NCBI GenBank assembly: GCA_009664345.1
Contig: CP043547.1
Span: 4,926,709-4,990,708 of the forward strand
Length of the DNA: 64,000 nt
DNA from: Planctomycetales bacterium 10988
Lineage (GTDB): Bacteria; Planctomycetota; Planctomycetia; Pirellulales; Pb10988
Direction: 5' to 3'
A model generated the notes under the pieces. That model was not told where the DNA came from. It saw only the letters and a program-made list of their open reading frames with translations, and ran no database searches. Of this stretch, positions 33,668 through 42,505 are shown one piece after another (position 1 is the first letter of the stretch; the number at the start of each line of letters is the position of its first letter). Made by a program: the position numbers and the translations under genes.

Positions 33668-35286
33668 TGCTTGCTCAAGTCTCTGTTTCTACTGGAATCA
33701 TTCCCATTGCGGTCATCGCCGGGTATTTGCTCCTGCTCTTGTTTCTCGGGTGGTTGGGGCATCACCGCAGTGTGGCAGGCGAAGAAGATTATTATCTTGC
33801 CGGTCGTGGACAAGGTTGGATGATCAGCACACTAACCATTATGGCGACGTTTCTCAGTTCCTTTGCCTTGCTCGGTGCGCCGGGGATGGTGTATCGCGAA
33901 GGGGTGGTTTTCGCCCTGGTAAGTCTGAATGTCCCGATCGCCGGTTTTTGCATTTATCTGCTGGGAAAGCGGATTTGGCAAGCAGGCCGTGATGGTGGAT
34001 ATGTCACGCAGGCTGACATGATCTGTGATCATTATCAAAGTCCGGTCGCCTTGCGGTTGCTAGTGACGTTGGTGGGATTCCTCTTCGTCGTTCCCTATGT
34101 AATGATGCAAATCAAAGCCGGTGGCGACTTGGCAAATGTTCTTTTTCCCGGCGGAGAATACACCTTTGAGATCGGGGCCATTCTGCTCGCGCTGGTGACG
34201 GCTGCCTATATTATGGTGGGCGGAATGCGTTCGGTGGCGTGGACGGATGCCATTCAATGTGTCTTGCTACTGGCAGGAATGTTGCTGGCGGGCCTCGCGA
34301 TGATCGTCTCGTTCGGCGGACCGCAGGCCTTTTCCGAAGGGATCGCGGAAATCCCGGAATCTTCGTTGACCTTGCCGGGGAACACCGGGGTCTGGACGAT
34401 TCCCTTCTTGTTTTCCGTCTGTCTACTCATGCCTATCGGCGGCATCATTCAACCGGCCCAATGGATGCGGTTTTATTCGGCTAGCGGCCCGTCCGCCCTG
34501 CGGCGAAGTGCCTTGCTCTTTATCTTAGTGCTGACGGGATGTTTTCTCTTTGGGATCATGCCGGTGGGCTTAGGCGGGCAAGCTTTGTATCCTCTGGAAA
34601 TCAGTGAGGCCGGCGTTTCGCCTGCGGAGGAAGTCGGCAGCTTCGATCAAATTCTCGTACTCGTTGCCCATAAGAATATGCCGGTGCTGTTTGGCGAAAC
34701 GGCGGGGGCTTTGATCTCGACGCTGCTGGTTGTCGCCATTATGGCCGCTTCCATGAGTACGGCGGATAGTAATTTGCACGCCCTCAGTGCCTTGCTGACG
34801 CGCGACCTTTACAGCCATTTTTTCCGTCCTCAAGCGAAGGAAGCCGAGCGTGTTTGGATCGGTCGCTTCTTCATTCTCTTCGCCACCACGGTCGCTTTGG
34901 TGTGCGTACTGGTTGGGCGGCAACCCGAGAGTTCCTTTGCTTCCTTTATGGAAATGATCGTGGACTTGGCCCTCTTCGCGGTGGCCTTTAGTGTGCAGCT
35001 CCTCCCGATCACGATCGACATCCTCTATCTCAAACGCGGGACGAAATGGGGGGCGATCCTTGGGCTTACCACCGGGTTACTCTCTGCGTTTTGCTTTACG
35101 AGCCTGTTTTCTCTTGCCATTGGCCAAGTCCCGGAAGGTTCCTTCGCGGCGAGCTTCAGTGATTGGATTGCCTCGGCCAAGGCATTCCTGCCCATGCACG
35201 CAGCGGCTTGGGGCCTCATTCCCAACTTCCTTGTGTTTAGTGGTATTAGCCTCATTCAACGTCTTCTCCAGGCAAACAACGACTAA
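33664..35286 (+). CDS. Sodium:solute symporter (SSS family)
   Basis: 540 residues. The ATG at 33664 is preferred, with AAGGAGG six bases upstream; the frame is open 15 codons further. About 13 membrane helices are expected. Family features include EEDYYLAGRGQGWMISTLTIMATFLSSFALLGAPG near residue 40-75, GGMRSVAWTDAIQ (about 190) and the sodium-site region MAASMSTADSNLHALSALLTRDLY (about 360-385). It imports a sugar or related solute with sodium across the inner membrane. From context the substrate is likely a sugar liberated after desulfation. It is located between its small partner and a dehydrogenase-cytochrome. Confidence 0.92.
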   Translation: MMLAQVSVSTGIIPIAVIAGYLLLLLFLGWLGHHRSVAGEEDYYLAGRGQGWMISTLTIMATFLSSFALLGAPGMVYREGVVFALVSLNVPIAGFCIYLLGKRIWQAGRDGGYVTQADMICDHYQSPVALRLLVTLVGFLFVVPYVMMQIKAGGDLANVLFPGGEYTFEIGAILLALVTAAYIMVGGMRSVAWTDAIQCVLLLAGMLLAGLAMIVSFGGPQAFSEGIAEIPESSLTLPGNTGVWTIPFLFSVCLLMPIGGIIQPAQWMRFYSASGPSALRRSALLFILVLTGCFLFGIMPVGLGGQALYPLEISEAGVSPAEEVGSFDQILVLVAHKNMPVLFGETAGALISTLLVVAIMAASMSTADSNLHALSALLTRDLYSHFFRPQAKEAERVWIGRFFILFATTVALVCVLVGRQPESSFASFMEMIVDLALFAVAFSVQLLPITIDILYLKRGTKWGAILGLTTGLLSAFCFTSLFSLAIGQVPEGSFAASFSDWIASAKAFLPMHAAAWGLIPNFLVFSGISLIQRLLQANND

Positions 35287-35310
35287 TAATTTCCAAGAAG
35301 GACGTCCCCT

Positions 35311-37815
35311 ATGATTCATTCAGTTCTTTCAAGAAGAATACAAAAAGTACTTTTAGTATTGATCGCTTGCCTATTTTTCCTTGGATTGGCTCAAGCGGAA
35401 GAACCTCCAGAAGATGTTCCCCAAGTCAAAGTGGAGGGCATGCAGCTAGAGTTGGTTTCGGAAAACCCCGAGATCGTGACTCCGATTGGAATGACCATCG
35501 ACGAGCAAGGCTGGCTCTATGTCATCGAGTCGCATACCCACTTTCAACCGGAAAACTATAGCGGGCCGAAAACCGATCGCATTCTTTTGTTGAAGAATCC
35601 CGAGGCGGAGAACCCCGAGTGGGAAACTTTTTACGAAGGCTCGATCTACACGATGGTGCTCAAGGCACATCCGAATGGCTGGATTTATGTCGCCACGCGA
35701 AGCGAACTCTTCCGTCTACGTGACAGTGACGGAGATGGAAAGTCGGATGAGTATGAATTGCTTGCCCATTTGGATACTACCGGCAATCACCCTCACGATG
35801 GACTGAGTGGCATCGCGATCAATCCAAAAAGTGGTATTTACTTTGGTCTCGGTGAAAATCTCGGAGCACCTTACAAGCTTATTGCCAAGGACGGTTCGAC
35901 GCTTTCCGGCGGGGGAGAAGGCGGGAACATCTATCACATTCAGGAAGACGGGACGAAGCTTGAACAGATTGCAACGGGTTTTTGGAACCCCTTCGGCCTC
36001 TGCCTCGATCCACAAGGGCGACTCTTTGAGGTCGGCAACGATCCTTCGGGAACGCCGCCCTGTCGCCTGGTTCATATTGTGAAAGGGGGCGATTACGGGT
36101 TTCAATATCGTTATGGCCGCACCGGCAATCATCCTCTGCAAGCCTGGAACGGCGAACTACCGGGAACGCTCCCCTTTGTCAGCGGGACAGGCGAAGCCCC
36201 TTGTGATGTGGCCCTCATTCGCGGTTCGCTCTGGGTGACGAGTTGGGGACACAACCGTATCGAACGCTATCTGCTAGAACCCAAAGGGGCGAGCTGGCGG
36301 GCACGGATGGAAATCCTGATCGATGGCGGTGAGACCTTTCGCCCCGTTGCCTTTGCGGAAGCGGCAGACGGCACGGTCTACTTCAGCGATTGGGTTGATC
36401 GTCGTTATGAAGTGCATCAAATCGGGAGAATTTGGCGGATTCGTTTTCAGGACGAAGAGGTACTTCGAACGAAATCGCCCGAGCTGACCGAGGCGGAAAT
36501 CGAGGCTCAACAACTTCAGGAACAGCCGACCTTGGAAGCCCTTGCCAGTGAAGACCCTTATCTGCGGCAGGCAGCCATCGCCGGATTCATCGGGGCGGAC
36601 ACTCTCCCGAAGATCGATTGGGAAACCCTCGGGCCGTGGCAAAAGGTGAGTTGGTTGCAGGTGCTCCGCTGGCGGGCCGAAGGCGTTTCCGACCCTTGGC
36701 TCAAGCGGGCTCTGATGGATGAAGATTCCCGCGTTCAACTCTACGCGGTCCGCATCGTGGCCGACGAAGGTCGCAAGGATTTCGAAACGATCATCAATCG
36801 AATCTTGCCGGAAAGCGTGGCTTCCCCGCAATTGATGAATGCCCTGGTGGCGACGCTGCAACACTTTGAACCGGAAGGCACCGATCCCCGAACGAATCGA
36901 CAACTAGACCGGCGAATTGGCAGAATCCTCTGGCGAGCGATCGACAATCCGGAATACTCCCCGCAAATGCGAGCGGCGGCCTTGCGGCAACTTCTTCCCG
37001 AACAATGGCAGGAGGAACGGAAGCAGATGATCGCTCTTGCCAAAGAGGAATCCAGCGAGTTAGGCGAAGCGGCGATCTGGAAACTGGCTGGCTCCGGTGA
37101 TCTTCGACTGCTGCCGGCACTCTCTCAAGTTGCAAGAAATGAAGACCTTCCTGTCCAACATCGAGCGATTGCCACGATGGCCCTGGCAGCGAACCGATCC
37201 GAATATCGGGAAGTCTTGGAGGAACTTTCAAAAAGTAGTTTTCAAGAGATTGCGGAAGAAGCGACGCGGGCACTCCATCCCGACCTGACCAAACGGTCTG
37301 ACCCGGAGCGCCCAAAGAGTAACGACCTGGCTGCTTGGTTAGAGGTGCTGCAATCGGAAGGAGATGCCAAGGCCGGGGAACGACTCTTCTTCAGTCCGCT
37401 CGGTCCTTCCTGTGCTCAATGTCATCGGCATCGAGAGCGAGGTGCCGAGGTCGGGCCTGATCTGACAACGATCGGAAAGCAACTCGATCGCGAGCGTATC
37501 CTCATGGCCTTGCTGGAGCCAAGCCGTGACATTGCCCCTCAGTATCGAGCGGAAAACATTCTGACCGAAGAGGGCCAAGTTCTCAATGGCGTCGTGGCGG
37601 GCCACCATAATCTATCGGCCAAAGAAGAGCCCGATCGCGAACGCCGGGAACTCATCACGATCGTCGATGCCAAAGGACAAGCAACGACTATCCCGGTGGC
37701 GGATATCCTTTTCCGCTCGGAACTCAAAACTTCCATCATGCCGCAAGGTCTTCATCAACAATTGACCGTGCAAGAGATGAGCGACTTGCTCCAATTTCTG
37801 GAAGACTCGAAATAG
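35311..37815 (+). CDS. PVC-type membrane-bound dehydrogenase / HEAT / CxxCH cytochrome protein
   Basis: 834 residues with a signal peptide (VLLVLIACLFFLGLAQA, cleaved near 30). An N-terminal six-bladed beta-propeller resembles soluble sugar dehydrogenases (about 40-385; TPIGMTIDEQGWLYVIESH, NHPHDGLSGIAI, GFWNPFGLCLDPQGRLFEVGND). HEAT-like helical repeats follow (about 410-650). The C-terminal PVC-type cytochrome domain has the haem motif CAQCH (about residue 700) and GPDLTTIGKQLDRERILMALLEPS. It probably oxidises a sugar in the periplasm and passes electrons through one c-type haem. It is last in the LacI-symporter operon. Palindrome copies lie in its signal-peptide codons and at 37230. Confidence 0.9.
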   Translation: MIHSVLSRRIQKVLLVLIACLFFLGLAQAEEPPEDVPQVKVEGMQLELVSENPEIVTPIGMTIDEQGWLYVIESHTHFQPENYSGPKTDRILLLKNPEAENPEWETFYEGSIYTMVLKAHPNGWIYVATRSELFRLRDSDGDGKSDEYELLAHLDTTGNHPHDGLSGIAINPKSGIYFGLGENLGAPYKLIAKDGSTLSGGGEGGNIYHIQEDGTKLEQIATGFWNPFGLCLDPQGRLFEVGNDPSGTPPCRLVHIVKGGDYGFQYRYGRTGNHPLQAWNGELPGTLPFVSGTGEAPCDVALIRGSLWVTSWGHNRIERYLLEPKGASWRARMEILIDGGETFRPVAFAEAADGTVYFSDWVDRRYEVHQIGRIWRIRFQDEEVLRTKSPELTEAEIEAQQLQEQPTLEALASEDPYLRQAAIAGFIGADTLPKIDWETLGPWQKVSWLQVLRWRAEGVSDPWLKRALMDEDSRVQLYAVRIVADEGRKDFETIINRILPESVASPQLMNALVATLQHFEPEGTDPRTNRQLDRRIGRILWRAIDNPEYSPQMRAAALRQLLPEQWQEERKQMIALAKEESSELGEAAIWKLAGSGDLRLLPALSQVARNEDLPVQHRAIATMALAANRSEYREVLEELSKSSFQEIAEEATRALHPDLTKRSDPERPKSNDLAAWLEVLQSEGDAKAGERLFFSPLGPSCAQCHRHRERGAEVGPDLTTIGKQLDRERILMALLEPSRDIAPQYRAENILTEEGQVLNGVVAGHHNLSAKEEPDRERRELITIVDAKGQATTIPVADILFRSELKTSIMPQGLHQQLTVQEMSDLLQFLEDSK
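35342..35354. repeat. Dispersed palindrome copy in signal-peptide codons
   Basis: AAAAAGTACTTTT is the centre of a longer imperfect palindrome (AATAC...GTATT, about 35337-35360). It is read as Gln-Lys-Val-Leu-Leu. Confidence 0.7.
37230..37242. repeat. Dispersed palindrome copy inside the dehydrogenase-cytochrome gene
   Basis: AAAAAGTAGTTTT lies in the HEAT region and is read in frame as Lys-Ser-Ser-Phe. Confidence 0.65.
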
Positions 37816-37833
37816 GCGACTGCGAACACCCGG

Positions 37834-38094
37834 CTAGGCGGCATCCGAAGTGGGCAAGAGGTCTTCCCAAAGATCGATCGACTTCAGGTGCTCGCCTTCT
37901 CGGTTGTAGAAATCAAGCCGCTCCGCTTGAATATTCCAGCGTGCCTGAAGCTGCTCGCCCTGAAAATACCGTCCCTGATAGCAACCGTTCTTGAGCAAGA
38001 TGCGTTGCTTGAGATAAGCGGAAGGTGCGCCTAATTCCTCAAAAGTCTGCTGAATTTTTGCGCACAACGTGGTGATCAACGCCGGATTGGTCAT
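37834..38094 (-). CDS. Small hypothetical protein
   Basis: 86 residues from the ATG at 38094 (MTNPALITTLCAKIQQTFEEL), with AAGGA seven bases upstream. A helical N-terminus (residues 5-35) is followed by a likely beta-hairpin rich in aromatic and polar residues (GCYQGRYFQGEQLQARWNIQAERLDFYNREGEHLKSI). There is no signal peptide or membrane segment. I do not recognise it. It is convergent with the dehydrogenase gene, leaving only 18 bases between the two stops. Confidence 0.6.
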   Translation of the reverse strand: MTNPALITTLCAKIQQTFEELGAPSAYLKQRILLKNGCYQGRYFQGEQLQARWNIQAERLDFYNREGEHLKSIDLWEDLLPTSDAA

Positions 38095-38286
38095 GAAGGG
38101 TTCCTTTCCTTCACTTCGAGCAGGGCCTAGGAATGAGGCCAAAATCGTTTGGAGAGATGCTCAACTGAGAGGGTCGCAGAAATGACATTAACGTAAGGTC
38201 GAAACAAGTCTGCTACGACTTGAGCCTTTTCGGAGAAGCATGAAAAACTTTTTTATTTTTCGAAAAATAACCGCATCAATCGATTT

Positions 38287-38727
38287 TTAGCTCCCGGAGT
38301 AATCAATCCCCAGCTCGTCGAGTGCCTCCATGACTCGCTTTCGTACCGATTCGACCGGGTCATTGAGCGAGGTTTTTAAAATCGGAATCGCATTTTTTGC
38401 CGAAGCCCCGAGCCCCCCTAAGGCGATCGCCGCGCTCGCCCGGACATCACGATGACTATCTGCCAAAAGCTCTCCAAGCACTTGAGCCGGTTCATTCCTG
38501 GAAGGATCGAGCCGGGCCATCGCCTGAGCTGCAGTTAGTCGCACATATTTATTCTTATCATTGAGCGTAATTTCAAGGGCTGTAAGTGCTTGATCTCGTT
38601 CTTCTTGCGTCCAACGATCTTTCTCCGCCGACCTCTCGGCCAAGGTCTTCACTGCCCGTTGCCGGAGATAGGAACTGTTATGAGCCAGCTCTTGAAGGAC
38701 TTGTTTCAAAGGCATGGGCTCAGACAT
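38287..38727 (-). CDS. HEAT-repeat protein
   Basis: 146 residues, with AAGGAG upstream of the ATG at 38727. It consists of three to four HEAT/PBS-lyase-like helical repeats: SSYLRQRAVKTLAERSAE, DKNKYVRLTAAQAMARLD, DSHRDVRASAAIALGGLG and DPVESVRKRVMEALDELG. Such small alpha-solenoids usually mediate protein-protein contacts, and some bind phycobilin-type cofactors; nothing here indicates a cofactor. It lies on the same strand as the small hypothetical gene, separated by 192 bases. Its partner is unknown. Confidence 0.8.
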   Translation of the reverse strand: MSEPMPLKQVLQELAHNSSYLRQRAVKTLAERSAEKDRWTQEERDQALTALEITLNDKNKYVRLTAAQAMARLDPSRNEPAQVLGELLADSHRDVRASAAIALGGLGASAKNAIPILKTSLNDPVESVRKRVMEALDELGIDYSGS

Positions 38728-39324
38728 TTTCTTCTCCTTAACAGACGAATGGATACTTTATCCATTTATCCTAATCCTCCCCAATTGGCCAGAGGAATCC
38801 GCAAAGTTTTCCAAATTGATCCATTCGATTCCTCACACGCTCTTCCTATTTTACGTGCTTCTACCAAATTGGCCAAATTGGAAACGAATTATCTACATGA
38901 TCGAGGCAAGTCTCAATGAAGCTCAGAGAGGCCCGATTTTCGCTTCTCGAAACATGTTACGGTGTTCAAATTTTTTAGAAGCCCATCGGTGAATCGGGTA
39001 ACTCAAGAAAGGTAAGTTCTTATTCTATATCATTTTAGGTAGTTTTTCCTATCTGAGGTACAGCCTTTGCCCTTCACTGCTTTGCCCAAATCTTGAGGAG
39101 AGCCCAGACCGGTGCAAAGTGCATGCTTGATAGGAACTTCCTTTTTTCGATGGATTGTTAGAAAAGATTAAGATAATTCTTCTGATTTTGCCGATTACAC
39201 CACGTAGACCGAATTTCGACAATGTCTTTTCTCCTGAGAAGCTACTTCTTAGGCAAAGACAAACCTTTCATTTCTCCCGGTCTACTCATCTTCTCTGTCA
39301 CCTGGAACCTCACGGGGAATAGCC
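38728..39324. other. 597-base non-coding divergent region
   Basis: It separates the HEAT-repeat gene (minus) from the GAF-HlyD gene (plus). It contains repeated AATTGGCCA-type words (near 38781 and 38868) and several short frames with no coding look. No RNA gene, terminator or clear promoter could be assigned. Confidence 0.5.
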
Positions 39325-41331
39325 ATGGCCAGCGTAAGTTCTCCCCATCCTGAATTATTGGAACAGACCCGCAGACGAGTCCAAGGGTTGGCTGAGGAAA
39401 TTGAACGCCTTTGCGAATCGTCGTTGGGGTTGTCGCAATTCCAAGCGGAATATCTGGAAAAGGTCGTTCATGCCTTGGGTGCCGTCGGTGGAGTTCTTTG
39501 GCGGTTGGACGAACAACAACAGCTTCATTTTTCTCAACCCATCAACCTGGATGCTATCGGCGGCCAAAAGCCTTTGCTGCAAACAGCGCACCATGCTCTC
39601 CTAAAACAAGTTGCCTTAGAGAAAAAGGGTCGGCTCGTTCCCGCTGGGCAATGTTTGGAAGCGGACGGCCTCGCACAGAATACCACGCCGTTCTTGTTGG
39701 TGATCGCTCCGATCGTCGTTGCCGGCAAGAGCATTGCGGTTGTCGAAATCATGCAGCGTCCGCAAACGCCTGCCAACGCCTGGTCGGGTTTCTTGCAGTT
39801 CCTCACCAGAACCACGCGGCATGCAGCGACCTATTATTCACATCGAAGGCTGAAGTTCTTGGCCGAGTCGCAAAGGACTTTTCAATTACAAGAAGCCTTC
39901 ACGCAAACGATTCACAGTAGTTTAGACCTCAACGCCACCGCTCAGATCTTGGCGGAAGAAGGTCGCAAGTTCGTTGGCACCGATCGAATCAGCGTTTTCC
40001 TGCGATATGGAAGCCAATACCGTTTAGCTGCCGTTAGCGGCGGACGCATTCAAATTGACACTCGCTCCAAAGCGGTAAAAGCCCTGGAACGCCTGGCTAC
40101 AGTGGTCGCGAGTGGGGGGCAACCGATTTGCTTGCCGGTGGATGAAGGAACGTTGCTTCCCAAGACAGAAAACGCCGTTAAAAGTTACCAAGCCATCGGC
40201 CACCCTACGGCCTTGCTGGTGAAACCTTTGGCCGGGAAAGCCCCGCATGATCCACCGATCGGGGTGTTGATTTCTGAATGGTTTACGCAACAGGAAGTCG
40301 CTTCTTCGGCACAGAAGAAATTGGAACTCGTCGCCACGCACGGCCAGCAGGCATTGCACCACGCAAAGTTACATCGAGGTCTTTCGCGGCTTCCGCTGGC
40401 TCGCGTCGTTACGAAATTTCAATCGACCGATGGCCTTGTTTCGATTTGCAAATGGCTTTTTCTGCTGAGTATCTTTTGCGGACTGTTGTTAGCGGCGACC
40501 AGCATTGAAACCGATTTCACTCTGCAAGCCCGCGGGACGTTGCAGCCGCAGAACCGCCGGGATGTCTTCGCCCGAGCCGATGGAGAAGTCCGAGAAATCT
40601 TCGTCGATCACGGGGCGATCGTGCATCAAGGTCAACTGCTGGCGACCCTTTCCAATGAATCGCTTGAGCAAGAACTCCAAGTGATCATCGGCCAACGTCA
40701 GCAAGTAGAAGCGAATTTGGAAAGCCTCCGCTCGGAGCGATTGACCTCGGTTCGTCTGCCCCCCGAACAACGCAACCGCCTCGCGACCGAGTTTGAATCG
40801 GAAGAGAAAAAACTCTCAGCCTTAATCGCTCAAGAGACATTGTTGCGACAACAATTAAAAGACCTTCGCATTGAAAGTCCGCTGACGGGACAGGTCACAA
40901 CTTGGAATGCGGTTGAACTTCTCCTCGGTCGCCCCGTGCGTGGCGGCCAACTCTTGTTGAGTCTTGCCGATCCGCAAGGCCCTTGGGTGTTGGAAGTCCA
41001 ACTGGGTGAAGAACATCTTGGCCATTTACTTTCGGCAGTGAAACAAAACGAAAAGCCAATCCAGGTTTCTTTTGTGATTGGAACCGATCCAAGTATTTCC
41101 TACACCGGCACGTTACAAAAAATTGCGGATCGGGTGGAGCTTGACGAGATGAATCAAAATGTCGTTCGGCTCACTGTCGCAATTGATGCCGATCGAATTC
41201 CCGAAGAAATGCTTCGCCCCGGAGCTTCGGCCTCGGCAAAGTTGCATTGTGGAAAACAACCTTGGGGCTTTGTTCTCTTTCATGATGTATGGGAGTTTAT
41301 TCAACGCGAAGTGATGTTTCGCCTTCCCTAA
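39325..41331 (+). CDS. GAF-domain HlyD family membrane-fusion protein
   Basis: 668 residues. The N-terminal cytoplasmic part has two GAF-like regions (about 30-170 and 195-350; HSSLDLNATAQILAEEGRKFVGTDRISVFLRY marks the second). A single membrane helix follows (about 375-395, ICKWLFLLSIFCGLLLAATSI). The outer part is an HlyD/AcrA adaptor: a lipoyl half-motif (ARADGEVREIFVDHGAIVHQGQLLATL), a coiled coil (about 455-515), the second lipoyl half (IESPLTGQVTTWNAVELLLGRPV) and a beta-barrel. Fusing a small-molecule or redox-sensing GAF domain to an export adaptor is unusual. It suggests the exporter is gated from the cytoplasm. It is followed on the same strand by a second HlyD and a PqqD-M50-HlyD protein, which together look like one complex. 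Confidence 0.88.
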   Translation: MASVSSPHPELLEQTRRRVQGLAEEIERLCESSLGLSQFQAEYLEKVVHALGAVGGVLWRLDEQQQLHFSQPINLDAIGGQKPLLQTAHHALLKQVALEKKGRLVPAGQCLEADGLAQNTTPFLLVIAPIVVAGKSIAVVEIMQRPQTPANAWSGFLQFLTRTTRHAATYYSHRRLKFLAESQRTFQLQEAFTQTIHSSLDLNATAQILAEEGRKFVGTDRISVFLRYGSQYRLAAVSGGRIQIDTRSKAVKALERLATVVASGGQPICLPVDEGTLLPKTENAVKSYQAIGHPTALLVKPLAGKAPHDPPIGVLISEWFTQQEVASSAQKKLELVATHGQQALHHAKLHRGLSRLPLARVVTKFQSTDGLVSICKWLFLLSIFCGLLLAATSIETDFTLQARGTLQPQNRRDVFARADGEVREIFVDHGAIVHQGQLLATLSNESLEQELQVIIGQRQQVEANLESLRSERLTSVRLPPEQRNRLATEFESEEKKLSALIAQETLLRQQLKDLRIESPLTGQVTTWNAVELLLGRPVRGGQLLLSLADPQGPWVLEVQLGEEHLGHLLSAVKQNEKPIQVSFVIGTDPSISYTGTLQKIADRVELDEMNQNVVRLTVAIDADRIPEEMLRPGASASAKLHCGKQPWGFVLFHDVWEFIQREVMFRLP

Positions 41332-41471
41332 CTTTAAATAACCATCTTATTTATTGTGTAAAGCAATAAATAGGCAGAATGGCATTAATAAATATAAAAT
41401 TTTTAATCAAACGATCAAAGACCATACACTATTTAAAACGTTTACTTGTCCCTCGGGCAAGGAGTTTTTCT

Positions 41472-42422
41472 ATGTTGATCAAACATGCTGCGATCTTTTC
41501 AACCGGTTTCCTTTTGACAGTTACGCTTTGTTGCGTCGGTCAAATTTCTGCCCAGTCTCCGACTCCTGACGGTCCTATTCATGTGCCGGGATGTTTGGTT
41601 TCCCTGGTGGAGGAAATCGAAGTCCCTGCAAAAGAAGCAGGCGTCATCGCCGCCATGGAGATCAAACCGGGTATGATTGTCGAAGCCGGGCAACAACTGG
41701 CTCAGCTTGAAGACGAACAGACACGCTATGAAAAACAACAGATGGAATATGATCGAGAGATTGCCTTGCGCGAAAGTGAAAATGACATCGCCATTCGCCT
41801 CGCCCGCAAGACGCAAGAGGTCGCCAAGGCGGAACTCTATCACAAACAGCAAGCCAATATGACCGTTTCCAAAAGTGTTTCTCAATCGGAAATTCGTCAA
41901 TTAATGCTGGCCGTGGAGCGGACCAAACTACAAATCGAAGAGTCCGAACATAAACAAGAGCTTGCCCGAATGACCGCGGAGAGCCGACAAGTCGGAGTGC
42001 AGATGGCGGAACTCCGTCTTCAACGGCATCTCATCAAGGCCCCGATCCCTGGCGTGGTCGCCGAGGTCTTTCGCCGGCCTGGGGAATGGGTCGCCCCTGG
42101 CGATACGATTCTCAAAATCTACCGGATTGATCGTGTTCGCATCGAAGGTTTTCTTTCCATCTCCGAGGCGGGTCCTGAAATCTTGGGCAATTTGGTCAAT
42201 GTCACCGTCGAGCTTCCAGGCCGACGACGCGTCCAATATCCCGGCAAAATTGTCTTCGTCAGTCCCGAGGTCGAACCCGTGCGGGGAGAACTCCGCGTTT
42301 GGGCAGAAGTTGAAAATGCCAATCATGAACTCCTGCCGGGCTTAAAAGCGGAAATGCAGATTCAGCGTTCCAATGGCTATTATTCGGCCCAACAGCAAGC
42401 CGGACAGCCGCAACTCCGTTAG
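41472..42422 (+). CDS. HlyD family periplasmic adaptor subunit
   Basis: 316 residues from the ATG at 41472, chosen because AAGGAG lies seven bases upstream and it starts a clean signal peptide (MLIKHAAIFSTGFLLTVTLCCVGQISAQ). The mature protein has a first lipoyl half (VPAKEAGVIAAMEIKPGMIVEAGQQLAQLED), a long coiled-coil hairpin (about 80-185), a second lipoyl half (IKAPIPGVVAEVFRRPGEWVAPGDTILKIYRIDRV) and a beta-barrel. Unlike its two neighbours it is soluble in the periplasm. It probably bridges the membrane-bound partners. It forms an apparent operon with the genes on either side. Confidence 0.9.
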   Translation: MLIKHAAIFSTGFLLTVTLCCVGQISAQSPTPDGPIHVPGCLVSLVEEIEVPAKEAGVIAAMEIKPGMIVEAGQQLAQLEDEQTRYEKQQMEYDREIALRESENDIAIRLARKTQEVAKAELYHKQQANMTVSKSVSQSEIRQLMLAVERTKLQIEESEHKQELARMTAESRQVGVQMAELRLQRHLIKAPIPGVVAEVFRRPGEWVAPGDTILKIYRIDRVRIEGFLSISEAGPEILGNLVNVTVELPGRRRVQYPGKIVFVSPEVEPVRGELRVWAEVENANHELLPGLKAEMQIQRSNGYYSAQQQAGQPQLR

Positions 42423-42440
42423 CCTCTCCCTTTATCTACT

Positions 42441-42479
42441 AAAAACTACTTTTAGAATCTAAAGCCAAAGAGTACTTTT
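42441..42479. repeat. Paired palindrome element between HlyD and M50 genes
   Basis: AAAAACTACTTTT (42441-42453) and the degenerate AAAGAGTACTTTT (42467-42479) start 26 bases apart. The arms can pair with each other over about 11 of 12 positions. It sits inside an otherwise co-directional operon, just before the M50 start at 42506, so it might attenuate rather than end transcription. Confidence 0.6.
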
Positions 42480-42505
42480 AGTATCCTCCCTCCGAGAAGA
42501 GTCGT

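Noticed and set aside
38239-38265. AAAAACTTTTTTATTTTT near the HEAT-repeat gene as a terminator
   Set aside because: No GC-containing stem; it is simply an A/T-rich run.
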